A stretch of 64,000 bases of DNA, from assembly GCF_010015585.1 (NCBI RefSeq), contig NW_022985108.1, positions 35,142 through 99,141 on the forward strand, in the 5' to 3' direction. Origin of the DNA: Eremomyces bilateralis CBS 781.70 (Eukaryota; Ascomycota; Dothideomycetes; Eremomycetales; Eremomycetaceae). The position numbers and the translations under genes were made by a program. The notes below the pieces were generated by a model, which searched no databases, was not told where the DNA came from, and was given only the letters and a program-made list of their open reading frames with translations. Positions 1 through 9,109 of this stretch are shown in pieces; the first letter of the stretch is position 1; every line of letters begins with the position of its first letter.

Positions 1-228
1 TGCATCGCAATTCACATGGCATCGCGTGGCTCCTTTCGCCGACTCTTTCTCGGAAAATTGGGCGACCGCAACCCCTAATATCGTGTTCTTCTTCGCCTCG
101 ATGTGTAATACAGCGTAGTAGTAGTGCTCTAGATGCGCCGTCCAGCGCTCCACCAGCGAGTGGTAGGTCGAATCGTTCTCGGATGGCACATTGAACAGAC
201 TTTCGCTGTGATCGTGCTCGGCCGCCGT
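1..228 (-). CDS. possible partial exon of an unidentified gene, cut by the window edge
   Basis: On the minus strand one frame stays open for 76 codons from 228 to the window edge, following a TAA at 231-229. Its codons favour G or C in the third position, like the real genes nearby, and the peptide is not low-complexity (it includes VERWTAHLEHYYYAVLHIEA and GVAVAQFSEKES). A splice acceptor is possible near 200 (GATCACAG). I recognise no family. It could be the body of a gene running off the window, or a chance frame. PET117 lies upstream on the same strand, so the piece is not part of that gene. Low confidence. Confidence 0.25.
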
Positions 229-472
229 TTAAATTCGTACCAGTCTGTGGTTGACTTGTCGGATTCTGTACACCCCCAAGTCCCGATCAGACATTGCCTC
301 CACGACCATTCCAGGCCCTGGAATCCGTGAAGCCACACCAACCAAATATCGAGGCTCGTCTTCGTCGTGCTTGCGCGGATAATAGGTCAAGGAGAAGCCT
401 GCTCAACGCCGTCGACATTTCCGTCAGCTGCGCCGCAAGCCTTGCTTCCCCATCATCATCATCACCACCACC

Positions 473-786
473 CTACGTCTTCGGTGCCGGTGCCAGATGC
501 GTCGTATCCTGCACGTCCTGAACCTTCTTATATTCCTTCTCCAGCGCTCTCTGCATATCGAAGTCCAGTTGCCGCTCGGCCTTGAGCTTCTGTTGCTCGA
601 GGTCGCGGATGACGCCCTGGTGCATGACCTATAGGGGCAAGAAGGATCAGTTTCGGGGTCAAGGGAGATGGGGAGATGGCGGGATCTTACGGAGCGTTCG
701 GCGTGTTGGCCGTAGTGGACGAAGATGACGATGCCGATGGCAGAGAGGGAGGTGAGGGCGATGGTGGCTTTGGAGGCGGCGGACAT
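473..786 (-). CDS. PET117: cytochrome c oxidase assembly protein PET117 (mitochondrial)
   Basis: Two exons, 786-691 and 628-473, separated by a 62-nt intron (donor GTAAGA, acceptor TATAG), give 83 residues. The first exon starts MSAASKATIALTSLSAIGIV and forms one hydrophobic membrane or targeting segment at about residues 6-24, followed by FVHYGQHAERS. The second exon carries the family signature VMHQGVIRDLEQQ and then a charged helix ending EKEYKKVQDVQ. Length and both motifs fit the PET117 family. In yeast this small mitochondrial protein is needed for assembly of complex IV and works with the haem A synthase COX15. The start at 786 is chosen because it begins the conserved SKAT segment. 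The gene is divergent from VMA10. The 3' side holds a CAT/CAC-rich run. Confidence 0.9.
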
Positions 787-1077
787 GGTTATGGTTGAAG
801 GGGCGGAAGGAAGGATGGAATGGAAAGCAATGGACGAAGATGTTAATATCTTGATGCGGTTGATTGATCCCGAAAACTCCGAATTCTTTAGAGATATCGG
901 ATTCCAAGGAGCTTGGGCCTGTGACACCAGTTCTGTGGGGCAACCCTCGTACATGACAACCACAACTGCTGGACATGCTTCGGATGCTTCAGGTTTACCT
1001 TTCTATATCTCCGATCCACGCCTCCTACGTTGCTATCTACACCATACAACCGTTCACTGAGGCCCCAATTAGCAATC
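787..1077. promoter_or_regulatory. shared promoter region between PET117 (-) and VMA10 (+)
   Basis: This is a 291-bp gap between two divergent start codons, so both promoters must lie here. I see no clear TATA box or other nameable site. Confidence 0.5.
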
Positions 1078-1717
1078 ATGGTCCGCACGACTCCCTCACC
1101 CCCATAGCGACCTCACTAACTCCATCCAGTCTGCCCAAAACTCAGCCGGCATTCAGACCCTCCTCGACGTACGCCTGCATCCCCATGTCCCATACGCACT
1201 TCTAACATCGACATATAGGCGGAGCGGGAAGCCCAAAAGATAGTTCAGAAAGGTCGGATCCCAGACTCCTCTCTCGTCCTTGCAAGCTATACTGACACTT
1301 CCTCCAGCGCGCGAATGTAACCACTCCTAAGGCAACCATGCAATGTCCGCCATCTAACGCATCCCTGACAGACCGCACCAAGCGCGTCAAAGACGCCCGG
1401 TCCGAAGCGCAGAAGGAGATCGAAGAATACCGAAAGCAGAAAGAGGGCGAGTTCAAAGCGTTTGAGAAAGAAGTATCTCATCCCCTCCCCTTCCCACACC
1501 CTCCCCCTTTAGCCCTCCGCTCCCAACACCCACCCAACCACCAACTAACCCCCTCCAGCACACTAGCGGCAACAAGAAAATGGAACAAGACGCCGCCGAC
1601 GCTACCGAGGAGAAGCTGAAGCAGATCCGCGCCATCGGCGGGAAGAAAGGGGGGAAGGTCATCGAGGACTTGCTGCGAGCCGTGGTGGAGGTGCATCCGG
1701 CGCCGGCGACACAATGA
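1078..1717 (+). CDS. VMA10: V-type proton ATPase subunit G (VMA10), six exons including a 9-nt microexon
   Basis: Exons 1078-1080, 1130-1168, 1219-1252, 1308-1316, 1372-1472 and 1559-1717 join to 114 residues. The product starts MSAQNSAGIQTLLDAEREAQ, continues through KIVQKAREYRTKRVKDARS and ends in a conserved GGKVIEDLLRAVVEV tail, the normal length and sequence of fungal subunit G. This coiled-coil protein forms the peripheral stator of the V1 sector of the vacuolar proton pump with subunit E. Two exons are extreme. The first is the ATG alone, immediately followed by a 49-nt intron. The fourth is nine bases (CGCGCGAAT), needed to give Ala-Arg-Glu-Tyr. Introns are 49, 50, 55, 55 and 86 nt, with CTAAC or CTGAC branch sites. 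Splicing any other way loses the family sequence. Confidence 0.92.
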
Positions 1718-2835
1718 GCGGGTGGGGGGAGAAGATGGACTTATTAATGGATTCTTGCGACGGGGGTTTCGTGTTCGAAGGGCAGGTTGTGGCGGCTGAG
1801 AGGGTCGGTGAGCGGGGCGGTTGATGTGCGATGGACGTGGCGGTTGAGAACGCTATGAGATGTTACGGTTGCCTGTTGTATGTCCGGTCCGGTCTGGTTG
1901 GCGACACACTGTACGTGGTGAGGAAGTTCTCTGGACGCTTTGAAGGCTGTTATTATCACGATAGATCATATGAACCGAAACGAACCACCCCATGTGCATA
2001 CGTAAGAATCCCATTTTGCTACTGCTCCGCTATCCATCTGCCAGGAAGGATCCATCATAAATGAATCTTTGGTTGAGCTTCTCTCCCACACGCTCCGCCA
2101 TGCATGCGTATTGCGTAATATCTGTTGTACACTCCATATCCCTTCCCCAATCCAAATCCCGAATCCCATATCCCAATCGCACCATGATAATATCCTACGA
2201 CCGTCAAATCCTTCCCCTTCACACACCCCTCTCAAACCCCAATCCATCCTCACACCCGCTCCACAAGCCCCGAATCCCAGCTCCCCGATCTACCAAACCC
2301 TGTGCCCTCCACAGACAACCGCGACAAGGTCTAGCGGCGTACATCTGACAGTACCATCCAGGTAAGGTGAAATCGATCGATCGCTGTGGTTTCCAAACGA
2401 CCACAGATAACGCAGTTCCAACCACGGATCCAAAAAAAAACGACCGAGCTCGACGCCCTTGTGCCCTTGTGCCCTCCACAGACTGCCGCGACAAGGTCTA
2501 GCGGTGTGCGTCTGTGAGTACCATCCGGGAGGCCGGGGTGTCCCGCGAAGAAGTTGTGATTCGATTCGTGGTTGTATTTTATTGTGGTTGTTGATTGCGT
2601 GCGATGCGGTGGTATGTGGTATATGTTGATAAGAGGACGACATATTGTCAGACGAAAAAGTGTGAACCATGTTGTGGGGCGTCGCCATTGCCCATGAAAA
2701 GCGCAGATATGATCGCGCAGAAACCGCTATGCAATGAATTGTACACCCCGCCAAACTAGAAGTAAAAAGAAAAAACATTTTTGGTGACACCGTGTATCAA
2801 AATTCACTCGTCGTGGATCTGAGCGCCCAGCTCAG
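1718..2835. other. intergenic region between convergent VMA10 and NUP2
   Basis: About 1.1 kb of 3' flanks. I find no gene. The first half is Pyr-rich around 2150-2300. The notable content is a direct repeat described separately (2299-2536). Confidence 0.6.
2299..2536. repeat. pair of diverged direct repeats, about 70 bp each, 167 bp apart
   Basis: Copy one lies at about 2299-2368 and copy two at about 2466-2536. Both share GTGCCCTCCACAGAC, then CCGCGACAAGGTCTAGCGG, then AGTACCATCC, with scattered substitutions between these blocks. Neither copy sits in a supported gene. They could be remnants of a small mobile or tandemly duplicated unit. Confidence 0.7.
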
Positions 2836-5800
2836 TTAAGCATGTGAATTGTGCGTGTCGATGAAACTCCGCGCCGTCGCCGGATCCCGGAACATGAAAC
2901 TAACCCTCTTCAACGTGCGCGGCTGCTTCGGATCAGGAATGCTACCGATCGCTGTCTTCGTCCCACTAAGCGCGAACTTTAACCCGACAGTGACGCGCGA
3001 GTTGAGCACCACCCGCCCGCCAGGAACAGTCTTCATGAGCATCTGCACAACGTTCGTGTCGGGGTTTTTAAGCAGCAGCATCGCGCCGCTGCCCTCGTCG
3101 ACCCATTCCTTGGTCTTGGGGTCTAGGCCCTTCATCTTCGCGCGGTCGGCTTCGAAGAGTAGGTCGTGCCCGGCTTTGTCTTGTTCGAGGCCAGAGAGGT
3201 CGGTTTGCGCGTCCTTGGGCGCTTCGTCGTCGCCGTCGGGCTTGGTTGCGTCGGAGAGGCCGCCGTCGGTGGAAACGCCGGGGGTGGTGGCGCGGGAGGT
3301 GAGGCCGGATGGTGTGCCAGTCGGGGGAGCAAGAAATCCAAATGTGGATGGTCCGGATGTTTGCTGAGGAAATACATTGGATGACGGGGTCTGGTTCGAC
3401 CCAAGCGCGGACGGAGTGGTTGCTTGAGCGCCGAATGCGCTGGGTGGGGTTTGGGCAAATCCAAATGTGGATTGACTGGATGGTGGAGCGCCGAAGGCGG
3501 TGGATGGTGTCTGATTAAAGCCAAAGCTCAATGGTTTCACATTCTGCGCTGGAGTGGATGCACCTTTCGCTGGAGAACCAGGCGGAGTAGTCGACGTCGA
3601 CTCAGCAACGCTACCCTTGAATGCAGGTGGCCCACTCATCCCCCCAAATGAGGATGACCCAAATGCGGAAGCGCTGGTAGTAGTAGCAGGCTGGACAGCA
3701 GCAGAAGCCGCATCGCCAGCTCCGCCTTTGCCTTTGTCAGCATTGGCTCCGGCAGCCATGCCAAATGGAGCGGCAGTGCCGGTGCTGCGCCCAAACAGAC
3801 TCTGCTGTGAAGAGCCTTGCATGGTACCGAATTTGATGGGCGAGTTCACCTTCCATGTATGATCGCCAGGTCCCATCGCTTCAGCAGTCTTTGCCGCGGG
3901 AGGAGATGAGCCGAAGTGCGAGAATAGTGAACTCTTCTCGCCGGTAGCTGCAGCAGTAGCTGCCGCAGGCTTCGCCGGGGTACCGAACATCGAGAGAGAT
4001 GATGGTGTTTGAGCATTGTCAGGAACGCTCGAAAGCGGCGAGGATGTTGCTGGATTTGGAGTCCATGTCGACTTCGGCTGAGTGCCATCCGCCTTCTTCC
4101 CGGCGTCATCATATGAGACCCGATCGAAGAGGCTGCGCCCCGATGATGGAGCTTCCCTGGCTTCAGTACCAAGAGTCTGCACCGGCGCCGTCTTCGCATG
4201 TTGCGTGCTCTCACCGAGCTCTTTCCACGCCTCCGCCACCGCAGGCGACTGGCTCCTAAGTTCATCGCCTGGAATGACCAGGGCATCAGGAGAAGTGTTG
4301 TTCGTTCCGTCACCGTCATGCTCTTCGTCGGACGCCGAGTCGTCATCCTTGCTTGCGTCGGCGCCGGAGTCGACATCGGAGAGGTGCCCGAAAATGTTAT
4401 CACCGCTCTTCGCCGCTTGCAGGCTCGGGTCGTCGAGGACGGATGCACGGCCGCTGGTGGAAGGAGTGGGGGTCCGGGATGGGGTGAAGGTACCCGCCGC
4501 ACTGTCCTGCTTGCCAGAGAACGCGAAGAGAGATTGCGAGGTGCTCTGAGTCTTCGCGGATGCTTCGGATGTGGCATCGCCTTTCGTCTTCTTCGACTGC
4601 GGCTCGTCTTCATCGGAGGTAGGTTCATTCTCTTGGTATTCGTCAGACGTTCGCTTTCCCTTCTTCTCTTGAGAGGGTTTTGCGGCACCAAGGAAGGAGA
4701 AGCTCGGTGGCTGCGAAGCTGTTCCAGCTGCGGTTCCTGGCGCACGAGAGAAAAGAGAACTGCTTGGTCCAGCAGATGCGGGTTGGAACGACGGTGATGA
4801 AGCAGGCTGAGATTGGAACAAGCTACTCTTCGGCGCAGCCTTTGCCGGTTCAGTCGCCGGTGCATTGACTCGAGCGTTCTGACGGTTTTTCGCCGACGTG
4901 ACGGCAGGCTGTGGCGTGCTGAAAGAAACACCGCCGGGACCGTTGCTCTCGGCAGCCGGGCTGTCAACAATATTTTTGAAAAGTGCGGATGTCGTTGACG
5001 CGCTTGGAGAAAACTCCAGAGCTTCGCTTGGAGTCTCCGTCATTTGTTTTCCTCGCTTCGAAGAAGGCTCCGGTTCTTGATCCTCGCTAGATCCCCGCTT
5101 CGAGCCCGTGGCCGGTCCACCGAGCATGCCGCGCACCTTGGTCGATGGGAGCGGTTTGGAGGAGGCAGTAGGATCGCGCCCAGCAGCATTCAACGCGGAC
5201 CGTCGAGAGAGCTTCTTCTCCTTCATGTCACCGGTGATTTTGGACATGACGCGAACATATGCGACCATCGCTTTGGTCCAGTCTTGGTCCAAGTCCATCT
5301 TCTTGAGACGAGCAAGGAATGCTTTGTTGAGCTTCGTGGTGAGTGACTTCCTCTTCTCTTCGTCGGTCTGGGGGACCTGTTTAGGCTTCCCGGGAGTGAG
5401 AGTGGGCCGAGCGGGTGTTTGTTGTTGTTGTGGCATGAGCTGCTGTTGAGCTTCGGATGTCGCAACAGGTGGGGAGGGAACGGTGTCTCGCTGAGACGGA
5501 GTGAATGTCGCGGATGGCTGTGCATCTTCACTCGTGATTGCAGCAGTGTTAGGACTAGACTGTGCTGACTGAGATGCAGCGAAGATGTTCCCAGTACTAC
5601 CCGCGGGTTTAGGCGTGGTTTCTGGCTGTGCCGTAACTGGAGCACCGAAAATGTTGCTGGGTTGATTGGTCGCGGACTTGAGAGTCTCAGCGCTTGGAGT
5701 TGCTTTCTGCGATGCGGAAGCAAACATATTGTTCGAAGCAGTTCCGCCGATGGCGGAATCCTTGTTCGGTGTTTGTGGGATGAATAATGATGGTTTCGGC

Positions 5801-7140
5801 GTTGATGAAGAAGGTTGAGCCGTAAAGCCGAACATGCTTGTTGATGGCGGAGCACTTGCAGCGGTGTCGGAAGCCATCGTGGGCTTTTCTGTCTCTGTTG
5901 CTGATGGTTTCGGTGTGGATGAAGAAGGTTGAGCCGCGAAGGCAAACATGCTTGTTGACGGAGCACTTTCAGCGGCGTCCGAGGCCATCGTGGGCTTTTC
6001 GGTCTCTGTTACGGATGGTTTGGCAAAGATATTGGATGTGAACATGCTCGGCTGGGTGGGTGCGGGCGAAGTAAACACCGGCTTGTTTTGATTTTGTTCT
6101 GGTGCGGGCGCGGTAAACATGGGTTTGTTTTGATTTGGAGTTTGCGAGAACCCAAAGATGTTGCTCGGTGCAGGTTCCGGCGTCGAGGAAACCGTCGTTC
6201 CTGTGTTTGCATCCAAATTCGATGGAGCTGAAGCTGGTCGGCCGAAAGCGTTTGCGAACATGTTATTTTGCACGGCTGATGTGGTGGTAGGTGCTGCTGT
6301 CGCGGGCTTGGGTGTGAACGTTGGAGTGAATCCAAGAGGTTGGCCATGACTTTGTGCAGGTGGCATGTTGCCGAAGACGTTGGTTTGCGCGTTCGCGGTA
6401 GAAGTGGTCGGAGTAAGATTCTGTTGGGATGCAGATGAGAACATACTGCTCTGTTGTGACGGTCCAGATCCGAACAAGCCACCTCCACTGGAAGATGCGC
6501 CGAAAAAATTTGCTGAATTCGTTCCCGAGAACTGTGCAGAGAAGTTCGAGGCGGGAGTGCCAATATTTGTTGTTGCTGAGGGCTCAGTAGATTCGTCCAT
6601 GGCGGTGTCCGCAAAATTTGCACGTGCCAACACACCCGAAGTCAACACAGACGATGATTGTGCTGCTGGTGGTGCTGGCGAGCCGAAAAGCCCACTTCCA
6701 GTCGTTGCTCCAAAACCAGTACTCGATGTGCCAAATCCACCAGTGGAAGCAACTTGACTCGGCCTTGAGCTAGTGGTCGTTTGAGGAGCGAAACCAAACG
6801 CATTTCGTGGCTGCTCAGCGGTAGATGCTCCAAATGGAGAGAAGCTCGTTTGAGAACCGGTCTGGAATGGACTCGGTCTCTTCGCTGGGGATGAGGAAGT
6901 AGCAAACCCAGAATTGATCGTGTTGTTAGTAGGTCCGCCGATACCTGTAGTGCCAAATCCGTTGGTTTGCGGTGTCGACGTGCTAGTTCCAAACAGCCCG
7001 TGACCGGGTGCCACTGGGGCCGCCTCAGGTTCTGTTCTCGGTTGGGACGGGCCGAGGGAGAAAATTCCGTTAGAATTGGTTGCGGGCGCAGGGGGTTGCG
7101 CGGAGATGCTGGACGCAGCAAAGGGGTTCGCGGGATTCAT
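2836..7140 (-). CDS. NUP2: FG-repeat nucleoporin with C-terminal Ran-binding domain (NUP2-like), main exon
   Basis: One open frame of 1434 codons. The long disordered body is rich in FG, FGA, NIFG and GLFG motifs, with Ser, Thr, Pro, Ala and Gln between them. At about residues 590-640 a short folded module reads KLNKAFLARLKKMDLDQDW, which fits the middle segment of fungal Nup2/Nup50. A basic patch with KRG and KKTKG follows. The last 125 residues form a RanBP1-type domain (GHDLLFEADRAKMKGLDPKT, then a KEWVDEGSGAMLLLKN motif). Nup2 is a mobile basket nucleoporin that helps recycle importin alpha and binds RanGTP. The ATG at 7140 directly follows TTTCAG, a good splice acceptor, so it is probably an exon start and not the true start; the likely first exon is at 9109-8991 (see the upstream entry). 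The body has grown by tandem duplication. Confidence 0.85.
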   Translation of the reverse strand: MNPANPFAASSISAQPPAPATNSNGIFSLGPSQPRTEPEAAPVAPGHGLFGTSTSTPQTNGFGTTGIGGPTNNTINSGFATSSSPAKRPSPFQTGSQTSFSPFGASTAEQPRNAFGFAPQTTTSSRPSQVASTGGFGTSSTGFGATTGSGLFGSPAPPAAQSSSVLTSGVLARANFADTAMDESTEPSATTNIGTPASNFSAQFSGTNSANFFGASSSGGGLFGSGPSQQSSMFSSASQQNLTPTTSTANAQTNVFGNMPPAQSHGQPLGFTPTFTPKPATAAPTTTSAVQNNMFANAFGRPASAPSNLDANTGTTVSSTPEPAPSNIFGFSQTPNQNKPMFTAPAPEQNQNKPVFTSPAPTQPSMFTSNIFAKPSVTETEKPTMASDAAESAPSTSMFAFAAQPSSSTPKPSATETEKPTMASDTAASAPPSTSMFGFTAQPSSSTPKPSLFIPQTPNKDSAIGGTASNNMFASASQKATPSAETLKSATNQPSNIFGAPVTAQPETTPKPAGSTGNIFAASQSAQSSPNTAAITSEDAQPSATFTPSQRDTVPSPPVATSEAQQQLMPQQQQTPARPTLTPGKPKQVPQTDEEKRKSLTTKLNKAFLARLKKMDLDQDWTKAMVAYVRVMSKITGDMKEKKLSRRSALNAAGRDPTASSKPLPSTKVRGMLGGPATGSKRGSSEDQEPEPSSKRGKQMTETPSEALEFSPSASTTSALFKNIVDSPAAESNGPGGVSFSTPQPAVTSAKNRQNARVNAPATEPAKAAPKSSLFQSQPASSPSFQPASAGPSSSLFSRAPGTAAGTASQPPSFSFLGAAKPSQEKKGKRTSDEYQENEPTSDEDEPQSKKTKGDATSEASAKTQSTSQSLFAFSGKQDSAAGTFTPSRTPTPSTSGRASVLDDPSLQAAKSGDNIFGHLSDVDSGADASKDDDSASDEEHDGDGTNNTSPDALVIPGDELRSQSPAVAEAWKELGESTQHAKTAPVQTLGTEAREAPSSGRSLFDRVSYDDAGKKADGTQPKSTWTPNPATSSPLSSVPDNAQTPSSLSMFGTPAKPAAATAAATGEKSSLFSHFGSSPPAAKTAEAMGPGDHTWKVNSPIKFGTMQGSSQQSLFGRSTGTAAPFGMAAGANADKGKGGAGDAASAAVQPATTTSASAFGSSSFGGMSGPPAFKGSVAESTSTTPPGSPAKGASTPAQNVKPLSFGFNQTPSTAFGAPPSSQSTFGFAQTPPSAFGAQATTPSALGSNQTPSSNVFPQQTSGPSTFGFLAPPTGTPSGLTSRATTPGVSTDGGLSDATKPDGDDEAPKDAQTDLSGLEQDKAGHDLLFEADRAKMKGLDPKTKEWVDEGSGAMLLLKNPDTNVVQMLMKTVPGGRVVLNSRVTVGLKFALSGTKTAIGSIPDPKQPRTLKRVSFMFRDPATARSFIDTHNSHA
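5791..6018 (-). repeat. 114-bp tandem duplication inside the NUP2 FG region
   Basis: Two adjacent copies with a 114-bp period (38 residues) each encode a unit with TETEKPTMASD, SAP, STSMF and AAQPSSSTPKPS or close variants. A shorter repeat of the NKP(M/V)FT(A/S)PAP type lies next to it at about 6055-6135. Confidence 0.75.
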
Positions 7141-7817
7141 CTGAAATGCGATAACGCCATTTGAGTTAGCGGGTCATCCTGATGGTGTCGTCGCTTGCGA
7201 AGGAGAAGAAACAGGAGTCCAGCGCCGGCTCTCGGCATCGGTGGCGTAGTGAGGCAGCGCCTCCGTCAGGTCCGAGGATTCGAACCCGTCCCTCTCCGGG
7301 GTTGGGGCCTCGTCGGCACTAACGAGGGACGCTGACAGCGAAGAAACGTCGAAGGCCCCGCCCCGGAGGAGGACGGTTCCGTAAAACAACCAAGTCTCTG
7401 ATACGGATGAAAGGTTGGACGCGCCAGCGGCAGGAGGCGCCCCACCACCCGGAACGGGATGAGACCGTTGGCATTGGGCGGTCGGGTGGCGAGTTCTCCG
7501 GCGGAACCATGAGGACCTGGGCCATGGTGGACGAAAGCACGGACTCAGAAGGCGCCAAAGAAAACGCCGGACCCATCTAGAATGGTATAACACCATTCAG
7601 ATGCTCCGGGTGAGAAGAGGAAGGGGGCAGAAGAGAAACAGGCGGATTTTGTGGAGGAACAGAAGGAGAAGCGACAGTCAGCGCGGGAGAGAGTGATGGG
7701 GCCATTTGGAATGGGATGACCCTGTTCGCACGCTGAGGGCGGGTAGAAGAATGAGCAGAGACCGGCGGCGCGGGAGAAGAAATTGCAGGGGCCATCTGGG
7801 ACGGGATGACCCCGTTG
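7138..7817 (-). repeat. array of five NGVIPFQM-like units, resembling repeated splice acceptors
   Basis: Read on the minus strand, units end at 7793, 7703, 7574, about 7447 and 7138. Each has the core AA(C/T)GG(G/T)GT(C/T)AT(C/A)CC followed by TTCCAG, TTCCAA, TTCTAG or TTTCAG and then mostly ATG. The first two translate as NGVIPSQMAP and NRVIPFQMAP; the third has TAG in place of the Gln codon; the last is the sequence just before the main NUP2 exon (NGVIAFQ-MNP). Spacing is about 90, 129, 128 and 308 bp. Confidence 0.65.
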
Positions 7818-9109
7818 GTCCTGGCCGGGCAAAAAGAAACAGAAACAGACGCTTGCGGACGTGGAGCTGGAGTGGCAGCCGGAGGCTGCGTGGGCGCAGA
7901 AGTAGAAGCAGGGGAAAGAGTTGAAGGGCTACTAACGGTTTGAGATGAACTGGCACCCAGTGCCGCCCCGGCGAATGGGTTCGAGGTTCCCACACTCGAC
8001 CCGCCGAAGCTAAAAGAAGGGGCCGATGGGGGGATGTACTTGGACGAGTTACCGGCCTGCTTGTCGTCGTCTCCTGTTAGCGATAGTTGCGACGGTGCGG
8101 TGTAAGTCAACGCCTGCGGCACACGGTTTCCACGCTGCTCTTGATCCGCTTTCTTGAAGTAATACGCGTTCAAACGGGCAATTTCCTTGCAGAGCGTCTT
8201 CGCGTGGTTGCAATCGGCATGCGACCATAGACAGAAGCCATTCTCGTGATTGCATGGCACATGCGGCCATATATAGCGCTCCGCGAGGCGTTTCTCGAAT
8301 TTCTCTCGAGCCTTCTGGTCCCACTCCTCGTGAGCGGCTTTGGTTTCCTCGAAGGTCATTTGGCGCCTGCTCTCTTCGTTATCATCGGGCCCGCGGCCCC
8401 TTACCGGTATGGAGTTGAAATCATTCTCCTTCGCCTCTTCCATCCCCTCCTGCTCCCGGAGGATTTGTGCGCCGACGGACAAGTGGCTGTCGATTGAAGT
8501 GCGGTCCGACTCATCGTCGCTCACGGCGGCATCTTCGGTGGGGGGAGCGGCGGCTTGGTGGACTTCTTCTATGGTTACGGAGGGGTCACCTTCAGCTCCC
8601 GCTGCAAGGTGCCCAGCGGCCTGTGTTGTTGCTTGCGTGTTGTATGCGTGTGTTGCAGGCGTTGACGAAGACGAAGACTCTGAGAATGTCGAATTGAACG
8701 CGGGGAAATTTGACGGAGGGTTGCTAACGGTTTGATTTGTTCCTTGCGACGTGTTCTGGCTCTGGCCTTCTCCTAGGGGTTTCCTTGGTTTCAACGGTTT
8801 GATTCTGGAGGAGATACGATCAGTCAACTGGACGCGAAGGATCTCATAAGGTATGCAATGAATTCGCGCCGGGTCTGGGTAAGAACCCCCGGTGAAGGTC
8901 ATGTGTATCGCGTCCCACTCATGGCGCACCACCGAAACATCACGGTGGGATCTCGCGATACATCAACGCGGGTGAAGTAGTAGAACTCACCTTCGCCCAG
9001 CAAGTTGGGCAGCAGTAGCTCTGGCATTTGACGAGAAGAGCTTCGGCTCCTGAGGCGCATCGGGGTTGTTTTGGCTGATCTGGAAATCGGCCTGTCGTTT
9101 CCCCGTCAT
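7577..9109 (-). CDS. probable N-terminal exons of the NUP2-like gene, with an unexplained Cys/His-rich insert
   Basis: Exon 9109-8991 encodes MTGKRQADFQISQNN to ARATAAQLAGRR, which matches how fungal Nup2/Nup50 proteins start (an M-S/T-K-R opening and then an ATAxxLAxRxI box). It joins through a 186-nt intron (donor GTGAGT at 8990, acceptor CTCCAG ending at 8805) to an exon starting at 8804 with IKPLKPRKPLGEG. That frame runs on to a TAG at 7579-7577 through acidic Ser/Glu-rich sequence, then KAREKFEKRLAERY, a cluster CNHENGFCLWSHADCNHAKT plus LC at about 8187-8252, an NPFAGAALG segment, and the repeat array. I cannot place the splice from here to the exon at 7140; candidate donors are GTAAGG near 8400 or sites in the repeats. 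It could instead be a separate gene, but that frame has no ATG before 8902. The C/H cluster is not part of Nup2 as I know the family. Confidence 0.55.

Noticed and set aside
2849-7164. Many long open frames on the plus strand opposite the NUP2 gene, and others on its minus strand
   Set aside because: They are shadows caused by the biased codons of a long Ser/Pro/Gln-rich gene; none has a domain or a separate promoter.
7266-7290. tRNA B-box-like GGGTTCGAATCC on the minus strand
   Set aside because: The five bases on each side of the loop do not pair as a T-arm, and no acceptor or anticodon arm fits around it.
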